From Cyanobacteria bacterium QS_8_64_29 (GTDB taxonomy: Bacteria > Cyanobacteriota > Cyanobacteriia > Cyanobacteriales > Rubidibacteraceae): 64,000 nucleotides of DNA. Shown here piece by piece: positions 42,175-51,832 of the stretch. A program made the position numbers and the translations under genes. The DNA is taken from assembly GCA_003022125.1 (NCBI GenBank), contig PXQH01000001.1, positions 97,323-161,322 on the forward strand, in the 5' to 3' direction. Each line of letters begins with the position of its first letter. The stretch's first letter is position 1. A model generated the notes under the pieces. That model was given only the letters and a program-made list of their open reading frames with translations, ran no database searches and was not told where the DNA came from.

Positions 42175-42912
42175 TTGGCGCAGCAGCAACGGTTGGTGGT
42201 TGCGCCGGAGCAGCTGGCTGCCGATCGGCTCCAATTGACGCGCGAGCAGCAACATTACCTTTATCGGGTGCTGCGACTCCAGCCCGGCGATCGCTTTGTG
42301 GCCACCGACGGTTGCGGGCGCTCGTGGCAGGTGCAGTTGGAAGATTTCGCTGCGGCTCGCCTAGTCGCAACGGCAGCGGCTGCCCGCGAGCTGGCTTGGG
42401 ATGTAATGCTGCTGGCTGCCCTGCCCAAAGGGAGCGCGTTTGATGGGGTCGTGCGCTGCGCGACGGAGCTGGGCGTTAGCACCATCGTGCCCGTCACCAG
42501 CGATCGTGCCCTGCTGCAACCTGGCGCCAACAAGCTGCGCCGCTGGTGCCGGATCGCGCAAGAAGCCGCCGAGCAAGCCGAGCGGGCCGTTGTCCCCACT
42601 GTGGGTGACCCCGTTCCGTTCGACCGAGCCCTGCAAGTGCCGGATGCCGGCCGAGCGCGCTACCTGGCAGCTGCCCGCGCCGGCGCGCCGCCCCTGCTGG
42701 CCTGCCTGCCCCCAACCAAGGCAAGCGCAATTGCCATTGCGACCGGCCCTGAGGGCGGCTGGAGCGAATCGGAATTGGAAGCGGCAACAGCTGCAGGGTT
42801 CCAGACGGTTTCGCTCGGTGATCGCATCCTGCGCGCAGCCACCGCCCCCATTGCGGCGATGGCGATCACTACTGCTGCAGCCGATACAGCTGCCGGCGAG
42901 CGCAACGGCTAG
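42175..42912 (+). CDS. rsmE: 16S rRNA (uracil-1498-N3) methyltransferase
   Basis: SPOUT-class methyltransferase that methylates U1498 of 16S rRNA. The 245 residues include the N-terminal PUA-like part (QQHYLYRVLRLQPGDRFVAT) and the knotted C-terminal domain with AALPKGSAFDGVVRCATELG, DRALLQPGANKLRRWCRIAQEAAEQAER (split across lines in the family alignment) and IAIATGPEGGWSESELE. The GPEGG and SLGDRILRAATAP SAM-binding segments are diagnostic. The frame opens on a TTG at 42175, with AAGGT eight bases upstream and no ATG near the N-terminus, so TTG is the likely start. Confidence 0.9.
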   Translation: MAQQQRLVVAPEQLAADRLQLTREQQHYLYRVLRLQPGDRFVATDGCGRSWQVQLEDFAAARLVATAAAARELAWDVMLLAALPKGSAFDGVVRCATELGVSTIVPVTSDRALLQPGANKLRRWCRIAQEAAEQAERAVVPTVGDPVPFDRALQVPDAGRARYLAAARAGAPPLLACLPPTKASAIAIATGPEGGWSESELEAATAAGFQTVSLGDRILRAATAPIAAMAITTAAADTAAGERNG

Positions 42913-43028
42913 ATGGGCCAACCGGATCCAGGGCCGGAAAACCGAACGCAGGCGCAGCACGCGCTCACTCTACAATAGATACCAAGCAGCCGATACGGTC
43001 CGCTAGCGCAACGGCTAGCCGCTCAGCC

Positions 43029-43352
43029 ATGGGATTTTTTGACTCCGAAATCGTCCAACAAGAAGCCCAAGAACTGTTCCAGCAGTACCAGTCGCTGATG
43101 CAGCTGGGCAGCAAGTACGGCCAGTTCGATCACGAGGGCAAAAAGCTTTTTATCGAGCGCATGGAAGAGCTCATGGAGCGCTACAAGATTTTCATGAAGC
43201 GCTTTGAGCTCTCCGAGGACTTCATGGCCCAGATGACGACCCAGCAGCTCCAGACCCAGCTCGATCGGTTTGGCCTCACGCCCCAGCAAATGTTCGACCA
43301 CATGGAAGCGACCCTGGAGCGCATGAAAGCCGAGCTGGAAAACGAGCGCTAG
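43029..43352 (+). CDS. DUF1825 family protein
   Basis: A 107-residue helical protein conserved in cyanobacteria, starting MGFFDSEIVQQEAQELFQQY and continuing with the family segment MQLGSKYGQFDHEGKKLFIE, then DFMAQMTTQQLQTQLDRFGL and a C-terminal charged helix. It has no signal or membrane segment. The family is uncharacterised, so no function is given. It lies 116 bases after rsmE and ends six bases from the convergent PBP gene. Confidence 0.85.
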   Translation: MGFFDSEIVQQEAQELFQQYQSLMQLGSKYGQFDHEGKKLFIERMEELMERYKIFMKRFELSEDFMAQMTTQQLQTQLDRFGLTPQQMFDHMEATLERMKAELENER

Positions 43353-43358
43353 CGCCTT

Positions 43359-45275
43359 TTAGGAAGCCGGCCGCTGAAACTGATTGGGGTCGGAGAACTG
43401 CTGGACGGGTTTGTCATCTAGGGCTTTTATCATAAAGCGCCGCCAGGCAGGGGCGGCTACGGCACCGCCACTGATGTTGGTTCCCATGCGGGTGCTGTCG
43501 TCGTTGCCCACCCAAACGGCTGCTGCCAGTTGCGGGACGTAGCCCACAAACCAGGCATCGCGCGAGTAGCGTGTCGTTCCCGTCTTGCCGGCGGCCGGCC
43601 GGCCGATGCGGGCAGCCTGCCCCGTGCCGACAGCGACTACGTCTTTCAGCACGTCCGTTAGCGTTGCCGTTGCCCAGGGATTGAGAACGCGCTTGGGCTG
43701 GGGCTGGTTGTCAATCAGGACGCGGCCGTCGCTGTTGGTCGCACGCACGATGGCGGTGGCATCTTCGTACCAACCATTGCTGGCGAAGGTGGCATAGGCA
43801 TTGGCCATCTCCAGCGGCGAGACTTCCTCCGGTCCCAGCGGCAGCGATCGCACCGGCGCCATGGGACTCTCAACGCCCAGCTTGCGCACGTTGAAAATGA
43901 CGTTCTCCAGCCCCAAGGCTTGGCCGAGCTTGACCGCCGGGATGTTGCGCGACTGAACCAGGGCGGTCCGCAGCGTAATCGTGCCCATGTAGCCGCCCCC
44001 GTAGTTAGTCGGCTTGTAGTTGCCGTAGCGAACCGGGATATCTTTGATTTTGGAGCCGGGCAGGTAGTTGCCGCTGGCAAAAGCGGTGTAGTAAACGAAG
44101 GGCTTAAACGACGATCCGGGCTGGCGCCGCGCCTGGACAGCGCGGTTGTACTGGCTCTTGTCGTAGTCAACGCCACCGACCATGACCTTGACGAAATGGG
44201 TGCGCGGATCGACTGCCACCAGCGCCATTTGCTTGGCATTGACCCCTTGGCGGACGATATTTTGGTGCGCCTGCTTCACCGTGGCTTTGGCCATGTCCTG
44301 GAAGCCCTGGTCGATGGTGGTCTGCACGCGCAACCCACCCTCACGTACGGCTTCGGCTCCAAAGCGCCCCTTGAGCTCGGCTTTAACGGCCTGCGTCACG
44401 TAGGGCAGCTCGCTATCGAGCCAGGCGATGGGTTTGCCCACCCGCAGCGGCTTGTTGAAGGCCTGCTTTTTTTGCTGGGCGCTAATCCAGCCCAGCTGCT
44501 GCATGCGCTCGAGTACGACGGCCTGCCGCCGCTTGGTGGCCGCATAGTCGACAAAGGGGCTGTAGCGCTCGGGGGCCCGAATGAGACCGGCCATCATGGC
44601 CGCTTCGGCCAGATTGAGCTCTGAGGCGGACTTGCGAAAGTAAGTGTAGGCCGCCGTTTCGACACCGTAAGTGTTATGGCCCCAAAAGACGTTATTGAGG
44701 TAGAGCTTAAAGATTTGGTCCTTGCTATAGATTTGCTCGATGCGCAGCGCCATGACGCTCTCAGCCAACTTGCGGCTGTAGGTCTGCTCGGGCGACAGAA
44801 ACAAGTTCTTGACCAACTGCATGGTCAACGTTGAAGCCCCTTGGGCAATATCGCCCTGCCGCAGATTGGCCCGAAAGGCGCGGGCAACGCTGGTGGGATT
44901 GATGCCGGGATGCTGGTAGAAGTGGCTGTCTTCAATCGCCAGGACGGCCCGCTTGAGATGGGGCGAGACTTGGTCTAGCTCGACGGTTTCGCGCAGGGAG
45001 CCATCGTGAATGCGCGTGAGCAAATTGCCGTTGACATCGTAGATGTAGCTGGCTTCAGTAGGCGAATAGTTCTGCAGGACCCCCATATTGGGGAGGTTGC
45101 GAAAGCTGACGGCTAGGCCTACCAGCCCGCCAGCTGCAATGGCGCTGGCCAGCATGCCAATGCCCAAAACGGTACCGCCAGTCGATTTCAAAACGCCGCT
45201 AGCAAAGTCAGCTGCAGGAGAACGCTCGCGGCGTTTGGGGCGGCGTCTTGGGTAAACAGTCGCGCGACCGGACAC
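43359..45275 (-). CDS. Class A penicillin-binding protein (glycosyltransferase-transpeptidase)
   Basis: Bifunctional peptidoglycan polymerase of 638 residues. A cytoplasmic arginine-rich N-terminus and one membrane helix (VLGIGMLASAIAAGGLVGLA) are followed by the GT51 domain with AIEDSHFYQHPGINPTSVAR (catalytic glutamate), GASTLTMQLVKNLFLS and the RKLAESVMALRIEQ motif. The transpeptidase domain has the SxxK serine in RQPGSSFKPFVYYTAF, SxN as QSRNIPAV and KTG as GKTGTTRYSRDAWF. All catalytic residues are present. It is monocistronic by layout, convergent with DUF1825 and divergent from the cyclophilin. Confidence 0.94.
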   Translation of the reverse strand: MSGRATVYPRRRPKRRERSPAADFASGVLKSTGGTVLGIGMLASAIAAGGLVGLAVSFRNLPNMGVLQNYSPTEASYIYDVNGNLLTRIHDGSLRETVELDQVSPHLKRAVLAIEDSHFYQHPGINPTSVARAFRANLRQGDIAQGASTLTMQLVKNLFLSPEQTYSRKLAESVMALRIEQIYSKDQIFKLYLNNVFWGHNTYGVETAAYTYFRKSASELNLAEAAMMAGLIRAPERYSPFVDYAATKRRQAVVLERMQQLGWISAQQKKQAFNKPLRVGKPIAWLDSELPYVTQAVKAELKGRFGAEAVREGGLRVQTTIDQGFQDMAKATVKQAHQNIVRQGVNAKQMALVAVDPRTHFVKVMVGGVDYDKSQYNRAVQARRQPGSSFKPFVYYTAFASGNYLPGSKIKDIPVRYGNYKPTNYGGGYMGTITLRTALVQSRNIPAVKLGQALGLENVIFNVRKLGVESPMAPVRSLPLGPEEVSPLEMANAYATFASNGWYEDATAIVRATNSDGRVLIDNQPQPKRVLNPWATATLTDVLKDVVAVGTGQAARIGRPAAGKTGTTRYSRDAWFVGYVPQLAAAVWVGNDDSTRMGTNISGGAVAAPAWRRFMIKALDDKPVQQFSDPNQFQRPAS

Positions 45276-45482
45276 GGGGAACTTGGCTTGATGTGCGCTT
45301 GACTAGCCTGCCTGCTACTCAGCCCGCTTGCAAGCGAGTTGGGCGGCCCTTAGCTTAGCAAAACCGCACCGCTGGGCGGCGCATGGCACCACGCGCATCA
45401 ACGACCCCGAGCGCCCGTCCGTCCCCCTGTGGCAGGATTGTGGAGTGCGTGACGCCCTGGTCCGCTGCCAGCAGGGGAAACT

Positions 45483-46646
45483 ATGACTGGTACCAACCGC
45501 ATCCCATGGAGCAGGCTCGTGCGTGCGCTTCGCGCGGCGGCTGCGGCTATCGTGCTAGTGTCGCTCACCATTGGGCTGAGCGGCGCTTGGTGGGAGGACT
45601 GGTTCGGCGGCAATGGCAGTACTGAGCCCGCGCAAGAGCGATTGCCGCAAGGCGACACGGTCACCAACCCCAAAACCTTGCTGCGCCGGGCGCTTCCCAT
45701 CGACAGCGAGCCCGCGCGCGAGTTCGAACGCCACGTTGAGGAAACCGTGCGGCTGCTGCGACGGCGGCGCTGGGGTGCTATCGAGCAAAACCTCCAACAA
45801 GCGGCCCGCCTCTTGCGCGATCGCCGCTCGGCGCTAATGGCCGATGTGCCGCAGCAGCATCAGGCAGCGGCCCAGGAGCTGCTGCCGCAGCTGCGCTCGC
45901 AGCTCCAACAGGTGGAGGCAGCCGTTGCCGATCGCGATGTGGAGCGCGTCCGGGACGAGCGGCGCGAGCTGCTCGAGCGCTTCGATCGGTTGGCCGAGCA
46001 GATGGTGGCTGCGTTTCCGTACGCCATTCCCGAGCGCTTCGATCACCTGCCGCGGCTCAAGGGGCGCGCCACGGTCGAGCTTGAGACCACGCAGGGCACC
46101 ATGACGGTAGTGGCCGACGGCTACAGTGCCCCCCTCACCGCCGGTAACTTTGTCGATCTGGTCGATCGCGGCTTTTACGACGGGCTCCCCTTCCACCGCG
46201 TGCGCGACTTTTTGGCCCAGACGGGCAACCCGCAGGGGGCTGAGACGGGCTTCATCGATCCCGAGACCGGCCAGGAGCGCACCGTTCCGCTCGAGATTTT
46301 CGTCCGCGGCGACCGGCGGCCCAGCTACGGGCAGACGCTCGAAGAGGCCGGCCGCTACCAGGCCCAACCGGTTCTACCTTTCTCCGCTAATGGCACCGTT
46401 GCCCTGGCGCGACCGAGCGACGATCCCAACGGCGGGTCTTCGCAGTTTTTCTTGCTCAAATACGACTCGGAGCTGACGCCGCCTGGCTTTAACGTCATGG
46501 ACGGCCGCTACGCCGCGTTCGGCTACACCATCCAAGGCGACGAAATCCTGCAAGATTTGCAGGAAGGCGACAAGATCCGCTCGGCGCGCGTAGTGCGCGG
46601 GCTAGATGACTTGGTGCGCCCCCAAGGCGCCCCCCAGACACGCTAA
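45483..46646 (+). CDS. Cyclophilin-type peptidyl-prolyl isomerase, lumenal TLP40/Sll0408-like
   Basis: A 387-residue protein with an N-terminal signal peptide (RALRAAAAAIVLVSLTIGLS, then GAWW), a helical region of about 130 residues (coiled-coil-like RRWGAIEQNLQQAARLLRDR and so on), and a C-terminal cyclophilin domain (KGRATVELETTQGTMTVVAD, GNFVDLVDRGFYDGLPFHRV, GSSQFFLLKYD). This layout is that of the thylakoid-lumen TLP40/CYP38 family, needed in plants and cyanobacteria for PSII assembly. The classic catalytic arginine is at FHRV but the domain is diverged, so isomerase activity may be weak. It is followed 20 bases later by thiL. Confidence 0.85.
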   Translation: MTGTNRIPWSRLVRALRAAAAAIVLVSLTIGLSGAWWEDWFGGNGSTEPAQERLPQGDTVTNPKTLLRRALPIDSEPAREFERHVEETVRLLRRRRWGAIEQNLQQAARLLRDRRSALMADVPQQHQAAAQELLPQLRSQLQQVEAAVADRDVERVRDERRELLERFDRLAEQMVAAFPYAIPERFDHLPRLKGRATVELETTQGTMTVVADGYSAPLTAGNFVDLVDRGFYDGLPFHRVRDFLAQTGNPQGAETGFIDPETGQERTVPLEIFVRGDRRPSYGQTLEEAGRYQAQPVLPFSANGTVALARPSDDPNGGSSQFFLLKYDSELTPPGFNVMDGRYAAFGYTIQGDEILQDLQEGDKIRSARVVRGLDDLVRPQGAPQTR

Positions 46647-46666
46647 ACGACGGCGGATGCCACCCC

Positions 46667-47656
46667 ATGGAGCAGCCATCGCGCCCGGTCGGCGAGTTGA
46701 GCGAGCGGTTGCTACTCCAGCAACTGCAGCGCTTTTGCCCGCCCCAGGCCCTAGCCGACGACGCAGCCGTTCTGGCGCTGGAGCGCGATCGCTGGCTGAC
46801 CGTCACAACCGACACCTTGGTCGAAGGCGTTCATTTCAGCGAGCGCACGACGCAGCCGGAAGATGCCGGGTGGCGGGCAGCCGCGGCCAACCTCTCGGAT
46901 CTGGCTGCCATGGGGGCGGCGCCGCTTGGACTGGCCGTGGGCCTGCAGCTGCCCCGCGATACGGCGCTCGATTGGGTGGAGCGATTCTACAGCGGATTCA
47001 ATGCCTGCTTGCAGCCGCACGGAGCTGGCATTGTGGGCGGCGATCTCAGCCGCGCCCCAGCGATCGCGGCCGCCGTGACGGCCCTGGGGAGCGTTGCGCC
47101 CCAGCACCTGCTGCGACGCTCCCAGGCAAGCGCTGGGGATGCCATCGTTGCCTCGGGCTACCACGGTTGCGCGCGAGCCGGCTTGGAGCTGCTCCTCAAC
47201 CCCGAGCAAGGGGACCATCTGGGTGCCAGCGAGCGGGCCGAGCTGGTGCAGGCCCACCAGCGGCCGCAGCCGCGGCTGGATGCCCTGGCCGCTATTGCAG
47301 CTGTTAGCGCCCAAGCCAGCGTTGCCGGGACCGATAGCAGCGACGGCCTAGCCGAGGCCGTTTTGCAGCTCTGCCAGGCCAGCGATGTGGGGGCAACCCT
47401 GGAGCGCGAGGCCCTGCCCATCTCCGCTGCTCTGGCGCGTTTTGTGGGGCTCGAGCGCAGCCAGCAGTGGTGCCTCTACGGCGGCGAAGATTTTGAGCTA
47501 GTGCTATGCCTGCCGTCTGCTAGCGCCCGGTGGCTGCTGCCGCAGTTGGGCGCCGGTGCCGCGATCGTCGGCCGCATCACGGCGGAGCGCTCGGTCGCCC
47601 TTGCCGATCGCGCCGGGAACCAGCAGGTGCTGGGGGCGGGCTACCAGCATTTTTGA
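46667..47656 (+). CDS. thiL: Thiamine-monophosphate kinase
   Basis: Phosphorylates thiamine monophosphate to TPP, the last step in making the active cofactor. The 329 residues show the AIR-synthase-like fold motifs DDAAVLALERD, VTTDTLVEGVHFSE, AAANLSDLAAMGAAPLGLAV, GGDLSRAPAIAAAVTALG and the substrate region ASVAGTDSSDGLAEAVLQL, then YGGEDFELVLCL. It is probably co-transcribed with the cyclophilin, whose stop is 20 bases upstream. thiC with a TPP riboswitch lies 6 kb away. No riboswitch was seen in front of thiL. Confidence 0.94.
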   Translation: MEQPSRPVGELSERLLLQQLQRFCPPQALADDAAVLALERDRWLTVTTDTLVEGVHFSERTTQPEDAGWRAAAANLSDLAAMGAAPLGLAVGLQLPRDTALDWVERFYSGFNACLQPHGAGIVGGDLSRAPAIAAAVTALGSVAPQHLLRRSQASAGDAIVASGYHGCARAGLELLLNPEQGDHLGASERAELVQAHQRPQPRLDALAAIAAVSAQASVAGTDSSDGLAEAVLQLCQASDVGATLEREALPISAALARFVGLERSQQWCLYGGEDFELVLCLPSASARWLLPQLGAGAAIVGRITAERSVALADRAGNQQVLGAGYQHF

Positions 47657-47667
47657 GCCGTGCCGCT

Positions 47668-47698
47668 AAAAAAGCCGTGTGGCAGCAAGCCGCACGGC
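47668..47698 (-). terminator. Rho-independent terminator of gap2
   Basis: On the minus strand a 10-bp stem GCCGTGCGGC/GCCACACGGC (one G-U pair, 47674-47698) with loop TTGCT is followed by six T residues (47668-47673 complement). It lies 47 bases past the gap2 stop and also separates the convergent thiL gene. Confidence 0.85.
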
Positions 47699-47744
47699 CT
47701 AGGGAGCTAATACTAGGACGGTCAATCGGGAGCGTCCGAGCTGC

Positions 47745-48764
<1,020 letters not shown>

Positions 48765-48821
48765 TTGGCCTCGCCCTCGCGTGCAAGCTCGATAACAGTA
48801 CGGTCATTGTTAGCGACACCG

Positions 48822-48850
48822 ATTGTATCGTAACGGGTGAGTGCTGTTGA
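48822..48850 (-). promoter_or_regulatory. Candidate sigma-70 promoter of gap2
   Basis: On the minus strand TCAACA (48845-48850) and TACAAT (48822-48827) are 17 bases apart; the -10 matches 5 of 6 and the -35 4 of 6. It lies about 60 bases upstream of the gap2 ATG. Confidence 0.45.
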
Positions 48851-49014
48851 AAAGAATCTTAAACTCGATGAGCGCAGGCCGAAAACAACGGGCCTTCGGG
48901 AACGGATCGCCGGCAACCGGGCCTTCCATCGCCTCGATCGGTGACATCGGTCGCGCGCTCAACTATGATGGCGCGTGTTGCGACGCGGCACGTGCCGCTG
49001 CTTGCGAGGATTTG

Positions 49015-50454
49015 ATGTCGGATACTGTCGATTTGAGCGGTCGGCCGTTTCATTTCATTGGCATTGGCGGGATCGGCATGTCGGCGTTGGCCTACATCCT
49101 GGCCCAGCGCCAGTTCCCTGTCTCAGGCTCCGATCTCGGCAGCAGTCGCGTGACGCAGCGACTGAAATCGGCAGGCGTGCGGATCTTCGAGCAGCAAGCG
49201 GCCAGCAATTTGGCAGCCCTTGCCTCGGGCAATGGCGCTGCCCAACCGCCGCAGGTGGTTTGCTCGAGCGCGATCGCCAGCACCAATCACGAGTACGACG
49301 CCGCCCTGCAGCGCGGCTGCGCGATCTGGCATCGCTCTGATGTCCTAGCGGCGCTAGCCAACGAGCGCGACAGCATTGCGGTTGCCGGGACGCACGGCAA
49401 AACTACTACCAGCAGTGCCATCGGGCATCTGCTGTTGCAAGCGGGGCTGGACCCCACCATCGCCGTGGGCGGTGAAGTGGAGACCTGGGGGGGCAACGCT
49501 CGCCTGGGCCAGGGGCGCCACCTAGTCGCCGAAGCAGACGAATCGGACGGTACGCTGGCCAAGCTGCACCCCCAGATTGGGGTCGTGACCAACATTGCTC
49601 TGGATCACCCCGATCGCTACGCAAGCGTGGAAGCCGCCGTGCAAACGTTTGCCACCTTCGCGCGCCAGTGCCAGCTCTTGGTGGGCTGCCTCGATTGCGA
49701 GCAGGTCAGAACGCAGCTGCGCCCGCAAGTGAGCTACAGCCTCTCGCCCCAAACTGGGGCCACCTACACCGCCACCGATATTGCCTGCGGCGCCCAGGAG
49801 ACGACCGCCACCGTCTGGGAGCGCGATCGCTGCTTGGGCCAGCTGCGCCTGCAGCTGCTGGGCCAGCACAACCTCAGCAATGGCTTGGCAGCCGTTGCAG
49901 TGGGGCGGCAGTTGGGCCTATCGTTTGCCACCATTGCCGAAGCGCTGGGCACGTTTGCCGGCACCAAGCGGCGGTTCGAACATCGCGGCTGCTGCAACGG
50001 CATCGATGTGTTCGATGACTACGCCCACCATCCCAACGAAATTCGGGCGACCCTGGCAGCGGCCCGCTTGCGCGCCGCGCCCGCGCAACGGCGCGTGGTG
50101 GCTGTCTTTCAGCCCCACCGCTACAGCCGCGCGCAAGCGCTTTTGAACGAGTTTGGGGACGCGTTTGCCGATGCCGATGTGGTAGCCGTGACCGATGTTT
50201 ACGGTGCCGGCGAGGCGCCAGGCGCGGTTGAGGGCGACCGCGTGGCTGAGGCGATCGCGGCCTGTCATCCCCGCACGCGCTACCACCCCACCCTAGCCGG
50301 ATTGAGTGAGATGCTCACCGGCGAAATCCTGCAAGCAGGGGATTTGGTCATCTTGTTGGCGGCAGGCAACCTCAACCAGATCGTTCCCAACCTGCTCGCG
50401 CAGCTAGAGCAGCAGCAAGTCGCCGCGCTCTCGGCCGAGGAGCGAGTTCAATAG
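49015..50454 (+). CDS. murC: UDP-N-acetylmuramate-L-alanine ligase
   Basis: Adds L-alanine to UDP-MurNAc in peptidoglycan precursor synthesis. The protein starts at the ATG at 49015 (MSDTVDLSGRPFHFIGIGGI), which has a GAGGA eight bases upstream; the frame is open further upstream to 48841 but without a family N-terminus. The 479 residues have the UDP-binding GIGGIGMSAL, the ATP-binding GTHGKTTTSSAIGHL, LVAEADESDGTLAKL and the DDYAHHPNEIRATL motif typical of MurC. murB follows 21 bases downstream and ybaB after it, the usual cyanobacterial order. Confidence 0.95.
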   Translation: MSDTVDLSGRPFHFIGIGGIGMSALAYILAQRQFPVSGSDLGSSRVTQRLKSAGVRIFEQQAASNLAALASGNGAAQPPQVVCSSAIASTNHEYDAALQRGCAIWHRSDVLAALANERDSIAVAGTHGKTTTSSAIGHLLLQAGLDPTIAVGGEVETWGGNARLGQGRHLVAEADESDGTLAKLHPQIGVVTNIALDHPDRYASVEAAVQTFATFARQCQLLVGCLDCEQVRTQLRPQVSYSLSPQTGATYTATDIACGAQETTATVWERDRCLGQLRLQLLGQHNLSNGLAAVAVGRQLGLSFATIAEALGTFAGTKRRFEHRGCCNGIDVFDDYAHHPNEIRATLAAARLRAAPAQRRVVAVFQPHRYSRAQALLNEFGDAFADADVVAVTDVYGAGEAPGAVEGDRVAEAIAACHPRTRYHPTLAGLSEMLTGEILQAGDLVILLAAGNLNQIVPNLLAQLEQQQVAALSAEERVQ

Positions 50455-50475
50455 CGCCCCCGCGCAACAGCAAGC

Positions 50476-51381
50476 ATGGCAGAGGCAGGTTACGTTCCCG
50501 GTACGGACTGTCCGCTCTACGCGCAGCTGCCGCTGGCGAACCTGACCTCGTATCGGGTCGGGGGACCGGCCGAGCACTACTTCGCTCCCCACAACGGGGC
50601 AGACCTGCAAGCCAGCCTACAGTGGGCCTGCGCGCAAGGCCTGCCCGTTACCGTCCTGGGGGCTGGCTCCAACTTGCTGATCGCCGATCGCGGCATTTCG
50701 GGCTTGGCGATCGCAACGCGCCACTTGCGCGACGCGCACTTCGATCCCGAAACCGGTCGGGTCACTGTCGGGGCCGGCAAGACCATCCCCAGCTTGGCGT
50801 GGCAGGCAGCCAAATGGGGCTGGCAGGGCCTGGAATGGGCGGTCGGCATCCCCGGAACGGTGGGCGGGGCGGTGGTAATGAACGCCGGGGCCCAGCAAGG
50901 CTGCGTTGCTGATCGGCTCGTACGCGCCCGGCTGCTGCGGCCCGACGGCCAACTTGAGGAGCGGGGCCCGGAGGCGCTGGCGTTTGCCTATCGCAGCTCC
51001 AACCTGCAAGGCAGCGATTGGGTTGTGGTCGAGGCCACCTTCCAGTTGCAACCCGGCGCCGCCAAAGACACAGTAGTAGCCGCCACCCGGGAAAATCTGC
51101 AGCACCGCAAGCGCACCCAGCCTTACCACCTGCCCAGCTGCGGTAGCGTCTTTCGCAACCCCGAGCCCTACGCAGCTGCCGCGCTGATCGAGCAGCTCGG
51201 GCTCAAGGGCTACCAAATTGGCGGCGCCCAGATCGCGCAGCGCCATGCCAACTTCATTCTCAACTGCGGCGATGCCCGCGCGAGCGACATCTGGCAGCTG
51301 ATTGGCTACATCCAAGAGCGCGTCGAGCAACGCTGGGCGATCCGGCTGCAGCGCGAGGTCCGATTGTTAGGCGAGTTTTAG
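50476..51381 (+). CDS. murB: UDP-N-acetylenolpyruvoylglucosamine reductase
   Basis: FAD enzyme reducing UDP-GlcNAc-enolpyruvate to UDP-MurNAc. At 301 residues it is the type II short form. Motifs are LTSYRVGGPAEHYF, VLGAGSNLLIADRG (FAD), EWAVGIPGTVGGAVVMNAGA, and the catalytic serine/glutamate region LPSCGSVFRNPEP followed by AALIEQLGLKGYQIGGAQIA and HANFILN. It is transcribed after murC (21 bases) and before ybaB (76 bases). Confidence 0.94.
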   Translation: MAEAGYVPGTDCPLYAQLPLANLTSYRVGGPAEHYFAPHNGADLQASLQWACAQGLPVTVLGAGSNLLIADRGISGLAIATRHLRDAHFDPETGRVTVGAGKTIPSLAWQAAKWGWQGLEWAVGIPGTVGGAVVMNAGAQQGCVADRLVRARLLRPDGQLEERGPEALAFAYRSSNLQGSDWVVVEATFQLQPGAAKDTVVAATRENLQHRKRTQPYHLPSCGSVFRNPEPYAAAALIEQLGLKGYQIGGAQIAQRHANFILNCGDARASDIWQLIGYIQERVEQRWAIRLQREVRLLGEF

Positions 51382-51457
51382 CGCGGCGGCGATCACCGGC
51401 GGGGTGCAGCCGTGCCAGAATTGGAAGACCGCGCACAGCAACGAGCCACCCTAAGGT

Positions 51458-51823
51458 ATGACTGACAGCAACGAGCGCAACGAGCGCGGCCAAGGCTTTG
51501 GCTTCGGCTTGGGCAAAATGAAAGAGCTGCGCGAGGCCTTTAGCAAAGCCCAGCAGGTCCAGCAAGGCGCGCAGCAACTCCAACAAGAGTTGGAGGAAAC
51601 TGACATTGAAGGGCAGAGCGAAGACGGCCTAGTCAAGGTCGTCATGAGCGGCAACCAGGAACCGCGTCAGGTCGAGATTGCACCCGAGGCTCTCGATAAG
51701 GGGGCAGAGGCGCTCTCGGAAGCCGTTACGGCTGCCATGAAAGACGCCTACAACCGCTCCACTGAGACCATGCGGACGCGCATGGAAGACCTCACCAGCG
51801 GCCTGCAATTGCCAGGAATGTAG
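51458..51823 (+). CDS. YbaB/EbfC-family nucleoid-associated protein
   Basis: A 121-residue DNA-binding protein of the YbaB/EbfC family. It begins with a polar N-terminal extension ([20 protein letters not shown]), longer than in E. coli, then the [20 protein letters not shown] helix, a strand region [20 protein letters not shown] and a C-terminal helix. It usually acts as a dimer that binds and compacts DNA. It follows murB in the same direction, as in many cyanobacteria, and converges on the SGNH hydrolase with nine bases between the stops. Confidence 0.85.
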   Translation: MTDSNERNERGQGFGFGLGKMKELREAFSKAQQVQQGAQQLQQELEETDIEGQSEDGLVKVVMSGNQEPRQVEIAPEALDKGAEALSEAVTAAMKDAYNRSTETMRTRMEDLTSGLQLPGM

Positions 51824-51832
51824 CGCGCTCGC

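Noticed and set aside
42991..43028. GCTAGC-GCAACG-GCTAGC inverted repeat upstream of the DUF1825 gene
   Set aside because: GCTAGC is frequent in this genome and self-complementary, so a 6-bp arm is not significant.
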